64,000 nt of DNA, taken from positions 12,376,534 through 12,440,533 of the forward strand of contig CM036244.1 in the NCBI GenBank assembly GCA_020698575.1. The letters are read 5' to 3'. Numbering within the stretch: position 1 is the first letter of the stretch; each line of letters opens with the position of its first letter. This document shows, in pieces, positions 46,769 through 57,250 of this stretch. The notes under the pieces were generated by a model. It did no database searches and had not been told where the DNA came from. It worked only from the letters and a program-made list of their open reading frames with translations. A program made the position numbers and the translations under genes. This DNA is from Bostrychus sinensis (lineage: Eukaryota > Chordata > Actinopteri > Gobiiformes > Eleotridae).

Positions 46769-47339
46769 ATCTAAACTATACTTTTTTCTTGGGATTGGGG
46801 AAAACTGTTAGTCACCTAAAAGCACATTATAATAAGAATCATCTGTTAAAAAACAAAACCTTACATGCACACTTTATTATTAATGATTTTAGTATGCAGG
46901 CATAATCCAATAAGGGGCGCTGTTGAATCAGAAAAAAGAAATTCAAGGTAATAGAAAGTGTATTTTAGTGCTAGATATGGCTCTAAAAGTTTATGATAAA
47001 ACCCAGACTTCAATAAAAGATCACATATTTGTGTTTTACAGTAGCAGGTTTGTCCAGTTTCTGATTTTACAGCCTGGAAGTATGGCTATACTGTTGTTGT
47101 GGGTGTTGGGAAGGCTAGATTACAGATTTTGGTAGAACACCAAGCGGGACTGCTAACATTAAAGCATGTAATGCTACTTTAAATACAAAATATACCGCAA
47201 GGCTCCTATGATTAATGATTTGTTGCATGAGTTGTATTCAAAATAGTGTTGTTGTTTTCCAGGATATTTTCCATATGACTTTGGTAAATCTACATATACG
47301 TTACATATTCATCCAAAACCTTGAATTATTTATTTCCAG
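46769..47339. other. No gene; ends in a strong acceptor
   Basis: AT-rich. The last bases TTGAATTATTTATTTCCAG (to 47339) form a good splice acceptor for the candidate exon that follows. Confidence 0.4.
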
Positions 47340-47457
47340 TGGCAGCACTTGCCCAAGCTCCTGTACACGGTGCATCCGTGCAGCTCAGCGGGACGCCCCG
47401 AACTGCAACCGTGCTCAATGCGGTTAGCTCTGCCTCTGTCCGTGAAGTCACACGCCT
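47340..47457 (+). CDS. Candidate internal coding exon, unidentified
   Basis: A 118-bp GC-rich block in AT-rich surroundings, with an acceptor (TTATTTCCAG) before it and a consensus donor (CCT|GTAAGT) after it. One frame is open throughout, starting with two bases of a split codon and ending with two: the peptide begins AALAQAPVHGASVQLSGT and ends VSSASVREVTR. I do not recognise the family. It is small-residue-rich, like a flexible loop. Another frame is also open, so coding status is unproven. It is 22 kb past the last gabra signal and may belong to a different gene. Confidence 0.3.
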
Positions 47458-47803
47458 GTAAGTCCCACTTTCATTCAGAGCGGGAAGCCTTGGTCCTGAG
47501 TCCTGACGGTGCAATTTAAGCAAAAAGACATTCATTGTGGGGATTACAGTAGGGGAGGAGAGAGATAGCAAAGAGCAGCGTGTTAGCAGGAGGAAGGAGA
47601 GATAGACAGACCAGGAGAGAGTGATGGGAAAAGCCCGTCTGTACTTACCGACAAACCCTGTGTGCCATTAGGCAGCTGGGTGTGACCTCGGCATACAGAT
47701 TACAATGTGGATACACTGCAGCGTGGCCCCTCCCAGCCATTAATCCATGTACCAGTAAATAAGCAAAGATAAAGACCATAAATTCCCATAGGTTTCAGAT
47801 GCA
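47458..47803. other. Repeat-free block, possible minus-strand exon
   Basis: On the minus strand an ATG at 47740-47738 opens a short frame running to 47649, where a consensus donor (CG|GTAAGTAC) sits. Surrounding motifs (GCCATTAGGCAGCTGGGTGT, GGCATACAGATTACAATGTG) look constrained. It may be a conserved element rather than an exon. Confidence 0.25.
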
Positions 47804-48654
47804 TACAGCTCTGGAAAAAATAAGAGACCCCTGAACACTTTGTCTTATTTTTACAATACATGGCAAAGCAGTCATAATGTTTTGACTAAAGAACATTCAC
47901 AAATGAGTATTTGGTGGAATAACCCTGATTTGTAACCACAGCTTTTCTGCGTCTTGCTCTCCACCGTTTTCACATTGCTGTTGGGTAACTTTATACCACT
48001 CTCTCAGCTTTTCTGTGAGCTCAAAGCAGAGTGAGGTGTGCAAAGGAGTTTAACAGATACTGGCCTGCAATGGTTGTCAAACTCAGAGAGAGGCTGGTTT
48101 AAAGGGGTTATATTATGCAAAATCAACTTTTCTCAGCTTTCTACAAAGTTATAATGTTGTTTCCTCATCAAAAACAAACATGGAGTTGTGTTCTGCCATG
48201 TGTATTCTCTGGCACAGCCTTTTTGAGGCGTCAAAATGCTCAGTTCCAGGAAGCGCTGACCAACAAACAAACTTTCTACATCCAGTCTGCTCTCATTCAA
48301 CTATCTAAAAAAAACATTGTAAAGCTCTATTTCCTCTGATTTTTTCATTTTGTAGTAAAATAACATCATAGAAAAAGTTTAAGGAAGTGAAGTGCTTTTT
48401 TTTCTTTGATTATGTTCAAAAGACTGCAATGCTTTCCGGCACTCTGCTACCCTCTGCTGGTCTCTTTACCTGTTTATTTATGGCACCAGTTTTTATTAAC
48501 AATGTTTTCTTTTTGTCACAGTGTTTATAAATGTTGTAAAACGTGCAATGCTGTTCTAGAAGAGACCAAGATTGGCTCAAACATTTAAATAAAAGCAGAG
48601 CATAACCCCTTTAAGGATAAAGACGCCCTGGCCTCTCATGTTTTTCCAGAGCTG
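47804..48654. mobile_element. Tc1-like element remnant, split by a TTAA MITE
   Basis: The left end TACAGCTCTGGAAAAAATAA and right end CATGTTTTTCCAGAGCTG are inverted repeats typical of a fish Tc1 family. The outer TA is preserved at the left only. The interior contains only fragments, including TGGTGGAATAACCCTGATTT, with no transposase frame. The MITE at 48099-48614 sits inside it. Confidence 0.8.
48099..48614 (+). mobile_element. TTAA MITE family A, complete copy, nested in Tc1-like element
   Basis: TTAAAGGGGTTATATTATGC at the left and GCATAACCCCTTTAA at the right; both outer edges are TTAA. 516 bp. Internal blocks such as AGGAAGCGCTGACCAACAAA, TACATCCAGTCTGCTCTCAT and AAACGTGCAATGCTGTTCTAG define the family. 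Excision restores the Tc1-like sequence at a single TTAA. Confidence 0.9.
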
Positions 48655-49039
48655 CAGATTTTCTACAGGGTTCTCCAAAGATATTACCATAAGAAAGCAG
48701 ACTTAAACATGAGGCAGGTAGTATTTTGGGATGCACTCTTTCCCAGCCCATACTGCACTTACAGTATGGATAAACAGCTTCATAAGCAGTTTATGGTATC
48801 CAGCAGTCTGTGGGGCGCCATGATTTCTGCATTAAAGTTACTGTATAATTTTTCCAGGACTCATGGCTCTGCTTCTCAGAAATTAAATGAAAGCTCTGAA
48901 AAATTATACAGTGTTTTAGATTGGATACAGTGTGTTTGTCTTTATGTTATAGGCACAATGCTGTCTATCTACAAATACATCTGATACAGTTAATATCAAT
49001 TGATCATCATTACTGTTGGCTATTGTTATGTTCACATGT
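48655..49039. other. No gene
   Basis: An open frame at 48709-48984 has no recognisable motif or splice context. Confidence 0.35.
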
Positions 49040-49300
49040 TTTCCCATGCAATATTTAGTTAGTGCTTGAGATTGTGGGTTCAATTCCTGACTGTCAACAA
49101 TTTCAGAGTCTCCACGTTACAGGGGAGGGTCCTCTCCTTCCACCCACCGTCCAAAAACATGCATGTGTTAGTTATTATTATTATTTTTTTACTATCATGC
49201 ATAAATGTGAGAGTAAATGGTTGTTGTCTCCTCTATACAGGCTTGTCACCTTTGCCCCCCCCCCATCCATTAAAGGCAGGGAACTACTCACTCTACTAAT
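49040..49300 (+). repeat. Repeat R1 fragment
   Basis: GTGCTTGAGATTGTGGGTTC, CCGTCCAAAAACATGCATGT, ATGTGAGAGTAAATGGTTGT and a run of C (49254-49263). Confidence 0.6.
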
Positions 49301-49404
49301 GGGGAGCTTGTACCTAAGCAGCACTGGGATGTCCTGCTTATATTAGGCTCTTTAACCAACTATTTTAAACCGACTAAGCCATGGCGCCCTCCGCTTGTCT
49401 GTAA

Positions 49405-50791
49405 CTTTTCCACTAGGACTGAACGGGGTGGGATGAGGCGGTTTAGGGGTGTTTTCCACTTTCCAAAGTGTTCCAAATGTTCCCAAAAAGCGTTCCAAAC
49501 CATTCTACTTTTGCCACCCATTGAGTTGAGCTGACTGGAGAGAAAGTCATCATTTGGGCAAAAACAACAAACCAAAGCACAGAAATAAAAGGGAAAATGT
49601 TTTTTTTTTTAATCAAATGACAATCCTTGTCCTTGTGATAAACAGCCATATTCCAAGAGAAGACGAGCTAAGTGTCATGCCGACTGTTTCCCAAAAAATT
49701 AAGCTAGCGTATATTAGCAACAGCTATTTCCAGTTTGGTGAAGTATGACTTTAACTTATAGAATCAGAACATTCAATTTATTGTTTCGATTGGATTTAAC
49801 ACAAGTTAAACTCATGTTGTTATATGTTCAGGTGTTAAAAAGTATTCAAGTGGTGCAGAGAAGTGAGTTTAATGCACCAAAAGCTGGAGGTAAACCTGAA
49901 GTAGTCTCCTGTTTACTGAAGCTAATGTAGCTTTAGCTTCCGCCTCGCACAGACACACACCAACCTCACACAGACACACACCAGCTTCACACAGACACAC
50001 ACCAACCTCACACAGACACACACCAACCTCACACAGACACACACCAGCTTCACACAGACACACACCGGCTTCACACAGATACACACTGGCCTCGCACAGA
50101 CACACACCAACCTCACACAGATACACACTGGCCTCACACAGACACACACCAACCTCACACAGATACACACTGGCCTCACACAGACACACACCAACCTCAC
50201 ACAGATACATACCGGCCTCACACAGACACACACCGGCCTCACACAGATACACACTGGCCTCGCACAGACACACACCAACCTCACACAGATACACACTGGC
50301 CTCACACAGACACACACCAGCCTCACACAGACACACACCGGCTTCACACAGACACACACCGGCCTCACACAGACACACACCAGCTTCACACAGACACACA
50401 CCAGCTTCACACAGACACACACCAGCTTCACACAGACACACACCAGCTTCACACAGACACACACCAGCTTCACACAGACACACACTGGCCTCACACAGAC
50501 ACACAAGGGCCTCACACAGACACACACTAACCTCACACAGACACACACCAGCCTCACACCAACCCACACCAGGATTTATGCTCACCTTTATGTTTTAAAA
50601 AACAGCTTCAAACACGTTTAATCTCATTTAATAACACAACTTTTGTTGCACTTTTATTGCGTCAGTGTTTATGTAACAGATGCCAGTTTCCTGAACCCAG
50701 AGTCATGGAAACACCAGCAGATTTTGGGGCGTCCTGTTCCAAGGCGTCCCATACTGACACGTCTCGTATACTGTTCCCCCTTGTGGAAAAG
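49405..50791 (-). mobile_element. VNTR-bearing DNA element, copy 2 (inverted)
   Basis: Complement of 874-2208 over its whole length. The low-coordinate end is CTTTTCCACTAGGACTG, the high-coordinate end CCCTTGTGGAAAAG. Shared blocks include CAAAAAGCGTTCCAAACCAT, CTGAAGTAGTCTCCTGTTTA (its complement is TAAACAGGAGACTACTTC in copy 1), the minisatellite, and TTATGTAACAGATGCCAGTT with CAGAGTCATGGAAACACCAG. The arms diverge by perhaps 15-20% by eye. No transposase. Confidence 0.8.
49943..50570 (-). repeat. 21-bp minisatellite (about 30 copies)
   Basis: Unit CACACAGACACACACCAGCTT (variants CAACC, CGGCC, TGGCC), the complement of the array at 1118-1570. It shows higher-order structure: around 50085-50300, pairs of units alternate between ACACACCAACCTC and ATACACACTGGCCTC types, and around 50380-50480 near-identical ACCAGCTTC units are homogenised. 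Open frames through it are artefacts of the 21-bp period. Confidence 0.95.
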
Positions 50792-52678
50792 AAAAGCGGT
50801 TATATTTGCTGAGACAGTCTCCAGCCTCTCACGACTCCTTGTGAGAAGACAATGAATAAGCAATGAATGGCAGTTTGTGTTTTCCACTTTTTCTATTCAT
50901 TTACTTCTATAGATATATAACTATATGTACATTAGTGTAGTAGCTTGTTAATGTGGAATATTATAGTTACCATTTAGAATATAGGATTTCTCCTCATTAG
51001 CATTGCTGATATAGCGAGGCAATTACCCCAAGATACAGTAATGTAGGAGCGCTATAAATATTGTAGATAAATGCGGCGCAGTCCATGTATTTTCAAGAGG
51101 CATAAAACAGATATTAAAAGGTAAATGTCATGGCTAAAATAAAAGAGGTGAAAAAGTGACCTACACGTTTCTGCCTTAAGATTATTTCTCTCGTGCCTTA
51201 ACATTTACATATCATAAGTGGGAGATTGATGACAGCCTGTGTGCAGTGGACAGACCCTATGCTAATGAGGAGCACAGGAGACGTCCCCAGGGTTTAGCAG
51301 CTAGTTAGATGTGAGCGGTAACTCGGTGTAGCTCGGTGAACGGAGCGTGGCTGGGTTTGGCTTGAGGTAAGCGGTAACATTAGTGGTTTTCAGCAGTGGT
51401 CAATGTCAAGGGGAATGTGTTTGGGTAAAGCGAGGGGTGAAAAATCAAGTGGCGTAAGTGACATTTTTTATATGCGGTTTGTAAAATAAATGCTTATGAG
51501 CAGGTCTTTATACTCACAAAATATCACAGTAATATTGGCAATCAGTTTAGAGTTATTGACCACAAATTACTTTCTCTGAACGTAGGATTTAGTGGCAAAA
51601 TATTTTAAGTGCATATAACTGATAGACCATTTTAATCATAGCCAAAAAAGTGTATGCTACTTTTTTCAGTAATTTATTTTTTTTATTTTATTTTATTAAA
51701 GATTTACAACTGGATTATTCACTTGTATTTAATGAAACTAATTATTCAGTTAGTAGCACAGTATAATAGAAGACTCTGAGACCTCATCTGGGCTTTATTA
51801 TAGTATTATTAGTTTATTTTAAGTAAATTATAATATTTTTTGACATAGGTGGGACTAGAGCAGGGTTAGATAGATAGATTTATTTTATTTTATTATTTTT
51901 TTTTTTTTTCCCCAACTGCTTACACCACAAATCATTTGAAAAAAAAAAAAAAAAAAAAAAAAAAACGACATGAATATAAAACAGGAAGACAGAGCGCTTT
52001 GACCTTTAACATAATTTTTTTTTTACATTCTGAAAACCTTGGTTAGTGAGCCTGTAAACAACAGTTGTGTAAGTTTTCTGACATTTTCTTTTTTTTAGCT
52101 GTTAAGGCTTACTTTCTGTAGAAAAACTCTGGTCAAATTGAAGACCTTTTTTGCACCTCCTGTTAAGAGTAATGTCACTTATGCCCTTTAGTTTCGCAGC
52201 CATCAAAATTATATATAGGCTACTACATAGGTGCAGCGGAGACATGTGCAATATCGTTTTCGGACCAAAATAAGGTCAAGTCCACATTGCCATGGAAACC
52301 CAGAGAAAGGGCCAGCTGGTCCATCTGTTCTCAGACTAACTTTGAGTTGGTTCTCCCACACCTCAGAGCAGCTGCTGTTGTTATCCTCATAAAGGATCTC
52401 TGTGTTCACTCGAGCAGGAACACCCTGTTCCTTGGAGTCTCACTGTAACCCAATTCTTCGAAGAGTATTTACAGAGGACACAAAATGGAAGATGGATGCA
52501 CTTGTACCAAAGATTCAATGGTTTGTCCATTTCCTTTGTTTTTGGTCAGATGGCAGCAGAACAATGATGTTGCTCAATCATACATTTATCTGGTAACACT
52601 TTAGGAAAACTTGCTACGGTATTGTCGTAATAAAACATTCATAAATTATTCTTTAACAAATAAATGGTTTGTAGATGC
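50792..52678. other. No gene
   Basis: AT-rich with an A-run (51942-51965) and T-runs. 51180-51320 is repeat-free and may be conserved. No exon is supported. Confidence 0.35.
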
Positions 52679-52745
52679 ACTTTGTTATAGCTCAGTTGGT
52701 AGAGCAGCACTGCATAGAGTAAGTTTTTAGGTTTTAGTTTGGACA
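52679..52745 (+). repeat. tRNA-like repeat fragment
   Basis: TATAGCTCAGTTGGTAGAGC matches a tRNA A-box region, but no B-box or acceptor stem follows. It is a SINE-type fragment, not a tRNA gene. Confidence 0.55.
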
Positions 52746-52954
52746 ATGACAATTTACCTTTTTTTATTTAATCAGGAAAGTCCCACTTATAGAAAAGAAG
52801 CTATATTATGTGTTTTTGTGTCCTTTAAATTAATTTAGGACACATCTAGATCAGCATCTTACATTTTGTTAGTCAGAAAACACAAAAAACACAGAAATAA
52901 ACTTATTTCAAGAAACTCATCATTTGACTCGATGAGAAAGGCTCACATTAGGTC

Positions 52955-53164
52955 CCTGTCCCTTTAAGAGCCCTCCCTCCCTGCTGTCCCACTGCTGTCA
53001 CTGTTTTTGTTCTCTCACAAACTCAATGTAAAGAATAGATGATTACTCAAACATGCGTAAATGAAACAAAACACAACTCCAGGTATGTTTTTTGTTGAGG
53101 AAACAAAATTATAACATGGTGGAAAGCTCAGAAAAGTCGATTTTGCATAATATACCCTCTTTAA
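52955..53164 (-). mobile_element. TTAA MITE family A/B-type, truncated (minus)
   Basis: The right end TTTTGCATAATATACCCTCTTTAA, AAAACACAACTCCAGGTATG and CAAACATGCGTAAATGAAAC are complements of the family start region. The left side is lost near 52960. Confidence 0.7.
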
Positions 53165-53903
53165 AATACTCAACAAGTAAACAAGTAAAAAATAGTTTAT
53201 AGTTTTCTTTGTACATTATTCTTATTTTGATAGCATTTTTTTCTTATTTTGATAGCAGCATTATTTATAGCCACAAAATGTCCTTGCAAAAAACATATTT
53301 TCATTGCTGTAATTACATGATGAGTACTTTCCCCCTTGCCCTTAGAATAAAAAATGTGCATAATTCATTTTACATATCTCTAAATGATATGATGAAGCTT
53401 CACTCTACACTGCCCCAACAATAACTATTCATTTCTCACTGATTATCTGCAGTTCAGTATTTCACATGCCACTGAGCTGTCACATCTCCCCCAAATGCTT
53501 TCTACTAATGACTTTGAGAGCGGTTGAATGAAATCCCATTTTAATTGTCCTTTTAATTAGCCGGTTAGCGCCGCACCGCTGTGGCTTCGCTCTCGCCGCT
53601 GTGAGCGACTCGGGCCACTGTTGCGTAATGTTGGAACGTGGCCCAGCCGAGTGTTTCCAGTCTGTATGTCAAATGGATGTTTTTCTGGCTAATTTCCCAT
53701 CATGGTGGAGACAGATTTTTGGTTTGAATGTGCGTGAATGGGTTGGGGGTGAGGGGTACTACGCTGTAAAATCAAATAGTGGATGTTGCTGATGCCGCTG
53801 TTTTAATGTGTATCGTCCCCGTTTTAATTATTGTTTTGAACTGTTTCATTAGTAGATTTTTGTTTTTTTAGCCTCTCAGCAACGACACTGTAAAATAAAA
53901 AGT
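53165..53903. other. Gene-free; candidate conserved block 53440-53700
   Basis: 53440-53700 is repeat-free and richer in GC, with TTTTAATTGTCCTTTTAATT, AGCCGGTTAGCGCCGCACCG and GGCTAATTTCCCATCATGG. It looks like a conserved non-coding element. An open frame at 53601-53792 crosses it but has no domain. Confidence 0.3.
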
Positions 53904-54377
53904 TGCAAAAACTCAAGGCAACCAGATTTCTCAAGATTTTTTAATTTTGGGGCCAACTCAAAATCTCAAGTTTTTCACAACAATTTGTTTTTTGTTCGCC
54001 TAATTTAACATTCATATGTCTAAAAACTTACAATTTTAAGTTTTACTTACATTACATTATTACATTACATTATTTTTTTAACTCATCTTACAGCCATCTT
54101 AGTATCCATTGTTTAGAAAAAAGTATTATTCTTTTGTTTAGTATATTTAGTTTTTATTATTATCAATAATAATACCTTTTCTGAACAATAGATAGTAAGT
54201 TGGCTCTAAGATGAGTAAAAAAAAAAGAGTAAAACTTAAAATTGAAAGTTTTTAGGATGTATGAACTTTATTTTAGCCAAAAAAAAAGAAAAAAGTTGTT
54301 GTTATTTGTTGTGGAAAACTTGAGTTGGCCCCAAAACTCAAAAATCTTGAAGGATCCTGTTGCCTTGAGTTTTTGCA
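53904..54377. mobile_element. Fold-back element, complete copy
   Basis: The left tip TGCAAAAACTCAAGGCAAC is the complement of the right tip GTTGCCTTGAGTTTTTGCA. Complementarity continues inward almost to the centre near 54150: GGGGCCAACTCAAAATCTCA against TGAGTTGGCCCC, ACTCATCTTACAGCCATCTT against TTGGCTCTAAGATGAGT, and TATTATCAATAATAATA at the middle. The transcript or single strand would form one hairpin of about 235-bp arms. Copies are at 31055-31501 (full) and 24990-25232 (half). The superfamily is unknown and no coding capacity is seen. Confidence 0.88.
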
Positions 54378-54388
54378 TTTAAAAAAAT

Positions 54389-54390
<2 letters not shown>

Positions 54391-54435
<45 letters not shown>

Positions 54436-54436
54436 T
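54391..54436. repeat. (TTA)n microsatellite
   Basis: About 15 perfect TTA units directly beyond the fold-back element, followed by TATTTATAAAAATA. Confidence 0.95.
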
Positions 54437-54444
54437 ATAAAAAT

Positions 54445-54545
54445 ACACCCTTGACAGTGGCCAGCACGTTGCAGGGTTGACACACAAAACCATTCACTCT
54501 CACATTCATCCACTATGCACTAACACATGCTTTGTAATTTAAACA
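54445..54545 (-). repeat. Repeat R1 fragment (minus)
   Basis: CAGGGTTGACACACAAAACC, ATTCACTCTCACATTCATCC and CTATGCACTAACACATGC are complements of R1 blocks. Confidence 0.6.
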
Positions 54546-54607
54546 TAACAAAAGTAAATTAAGAGCATTTGAGTAACCTCTAAATTTTCCTTAGACTTCT
54601 GAGATCA

Positions 54608-54670
54608 GTGTTTTCCAAACAGGGGTACGAGCACCACTAGGCGTATACACGGAGTACGTGAACTTTTTTG
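54608..54670 (+). mobile_element. hAT left-end fragment
   Basis: CAGTGTTTTCCAAACAGGGG followed by TACGAGCACCACTAGGCGTA is a typical hAT start. The right end was not found. Confidence 0.5.
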
Positions 54671-54854
54671 TAATTATTATTTTTCAAAGAATATAAGAAA
54701 TTATTTGTGACACTTTCATATTGAACTATTGAAACTTTTGAAAGAAAAACAAGCTCAAGTCTCACTGACTGATAAAAGAGAGAAGAAATGAATATGACTT
54801 TAATATTGTGTTACATATTCTTTAGGTTTAATAGCTTGTTTCAAAAGGGAGATA

Positions 54855-55405
54855 TAGTTTTCCTCATTTGCTTTAGCTCATTTACTGAAACCTGGTTCTA
54901 TCTTTTTCTTTAAAACTTATCTTTCAACAGGATTGTCTGCAAATCATTTAGAACATTTCTCATCATTTCACACATTTTTCTCAGAACTCTTCACGCAGCT
55001 CTCACACAAAGGCACAGCTTCACTCAAATCACTTTGTTTGGCCGATACAACAGTCCTGTTCACACATGGAAAGGTTTTTTTGGTCAAAATGCTGTTTCTT
55101 TCAATGTAGCTGCAAAAATCTAGCATTTGTGAACACTCAGCATCTGATTACAAGGAAATGACTTCTGTTTCAGTGTTTCCACTCAGGAATCAAAGAGAAA
55201 GGGTCTTGAAAGAGAGCCAGCGGAATGATTCAATATACAGGGTTGTTACAGAAAATAATATAATTTGTTTTCATTGTTTTTTATAATTCAGTTTTTCTCA
55301 ATTGCTTTTACTCATTTACTGAAACCTGGTTCCATTCAATCTTTTTCTTCAAACCTATATTTTAACAGGATTGTCTGTTTGCAAATCATTTAGAACATTT
55401 ATCAT
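54855..55405 (+). repeat. Direct repeat of about 115 bp (two copies)
   Basis: 54860-54975 and 55290-55405 share CTCATTTACTGAAACCTGGT, TCTTTTTCTT, AACAGGATTGTCTG and GCAAATCATTTAGAACATTT, at roughly 85% identity. Between them is a different stretch (CAGAACTCTTCACGCAGCTC, CAAATCACTTTGTTTGGCC). It may be a repeat element inserted twice or a local duplication. Confidence 0.8.
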
Positions 55406-55567
55406 TTCATAAGGAAAAAGGTCTCAGCAGAGAGACAAACAATAATAATCAAACAATAAATCATAAGGACTGAGGACAACTGTTTACAGTGAGTGTGAAT
55501 CTGTCTCTCAAGAGGGTTTTCCTAGCAGCTATCACAAGACAAGAAATACACACTTTTTCTTTATCAG

Positions 55568-56097
55568 CAAGGGCGTAACTTTGGGTGTAATATTGGGGGG
55601 GTTAAACTCTCCGCACTTTACCTCACGCTGGCAATTTAGTCAAATCATCAGCTAACTTGACAATACGACTGCTTACCTCCTCTTGGGCCGTACTTTGTTT
55701 TCTTTTTCATTGGGGTTGGCGTTGACCAACACTGTAAAATTGTTGACTGGCTCTTTAGTGCTCTTTTCATAATGGCACAGATTAGATACAGCCAACTATC
55801 ACCGCCACAACACCAGGAACTGAGGACATACAGCAGACAGCCAACGCTCAGGAGAGACAGTGGGCCATACCAAGTATTCTGCACGGGGAGGGGAGGGGGG
55901 TTGAATAAACTAATTACTATTTTGCTGGCAAACGAAATGAATACAGAAAATCAACGAGTTATTCATGCAAATTACTTGATATTTGAATTCACTGCAATGT
56001 TGTGATTATTGGTGGTGGGGGTGGGGGGGTTGTTTGGCTCGACCTGATTTTTGGGGGGGCCATAACCCCCCTAACCCCCCTGGAAATTACTCGCCTG
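55568..56097. mobile_element. hAT-like MITE with perfect target duplication
   Basis: Starts CAAGGGCGTAACTTTGG and ends the complement of CAGGCGAGTAATTTCCAGG, imperfect inverted repeats with G-rich subterminal runs (GGGGGGG). Flanked on both sides by TTTATCAG (55560-55567 and 56098-56105). 530 bp; the open frames inside have no transposase motif. Confidence 0.88.
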
Positions 56098-57084
56098 TTT
56101 ATCAGAATAAACATATTTTCATTATTGTTAGCAGTGCTCCCACTGACAGTGGTAAAGATGTCAGGATGAAGAATAAAGCTAATGTTCCTTGCTTCAGTTT
56201 ACTGTTACTGTCAAGGTTGTTGTCCTAACAAAGACACGTTTTTCGGGATTTTTACTGCAACTTTTTGAAGAATCAACACACATCAGTGAGGGGGTAACTT
56301 GTGAATTAAATATCTGAACTTAAATAGATAGAGTTAAAAGACCTGAATGATTCCCGGCAATCAGTTTCCCCAATTTATTTGAGTTGAATTATAGCTGGGT
56401 TTTACAGTGAATAAACTGCTTATATAAAAAGTCTACTGCCAAAGTTGTCTCAGTCAGGATGTCTGTTCACTGGAGCTCGGTGTTCATTTGAGGGAAAGTG
56501 AGAGACGGATGCATAAAAAAGAAAAAAAAAACGAGCAAGAGAGAAATGCAGATCCAGTGAGAAGCATAGATGGAGTTGAGGAACAGCATATGGTTAGCTT
56601 CTGCTGGCTTCAAAATGAATGAATTGGGGATAATAGGCAGAAAGATTGAAGGAAGTTTTTTATTGCAATAGTTTATACGCGGCTAAAACGGCACTGACAG
56701 GAAGAAATAATTTGGCTTCCTCTGATATAGAGCAAATCAAATCCGAATGCAGTCAATCTGAAATAACTAAGCAAAGCCTTTTGAATATAAATAAATGCAA
56801 AACCTGCCACACAGAATAACTCTGAGTGAATGGTGAACAGCAAACAGACATTTGGGCCACACGGGTCAAGGATGAAGGCTTTTTCGTCTTTGTTCAAAAA
56901 GCTTCCTCTTGTCACATTGTGCTAATTAAATACGTACAAATGTAAAAGTTTAAAAGGGCTTGGAGCAAATATATATATGAGAAGCAGTAGTACGTTTAGC
57001 CTAACAGGGCACTAGCAATCAGGAATTGGAAGCAAATTTGCTTTAAGTGTGATATTACATTATAGACATTCATTTATTACTCAT
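56098..57084. other. Gene-free; candidate conserved block 56600-56930
   Basis: 56600-56930 is repeat-free with many AT-rich regulatory-like motifs (TTTTATTGCAATAG, GCAAATCAAATCC, GTGCTAATTAAATACG). No splice-bounded frame was found. Confidence 0.3.
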
Positions 57085-57250
57085 TTTACACTTATTCCTG
57101 TTAGTGGTTGCTTAGGGCTGATACAGAAACCTACATAGATAGACAAATATTCACTCTCACATTCATTCACTAGAGCAAGTTAGAGTCACCAATAACACAG
57201 GCATGTATTTGGACAGGTAGAGGGAAGCTAATGTAACACTAGCAAGGTTA
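57085..57250 (-). repeat. Repeat R1 copy (minus)
   Basis: GGTTGCTTAGGGCTGATACA, TTCACTCTCACATTCATTCA, AAGTTAGAGTCACCAATAAC and GGCATGTATTTGGACAGG are complements of R1. Confidence 0.7.

Noticed and set aside
52679..52745. Possible tRNA gene
   Set aside because: Only an A-box-like block is present; no acceptor stem, anticodon loop or B-box can be assembled.
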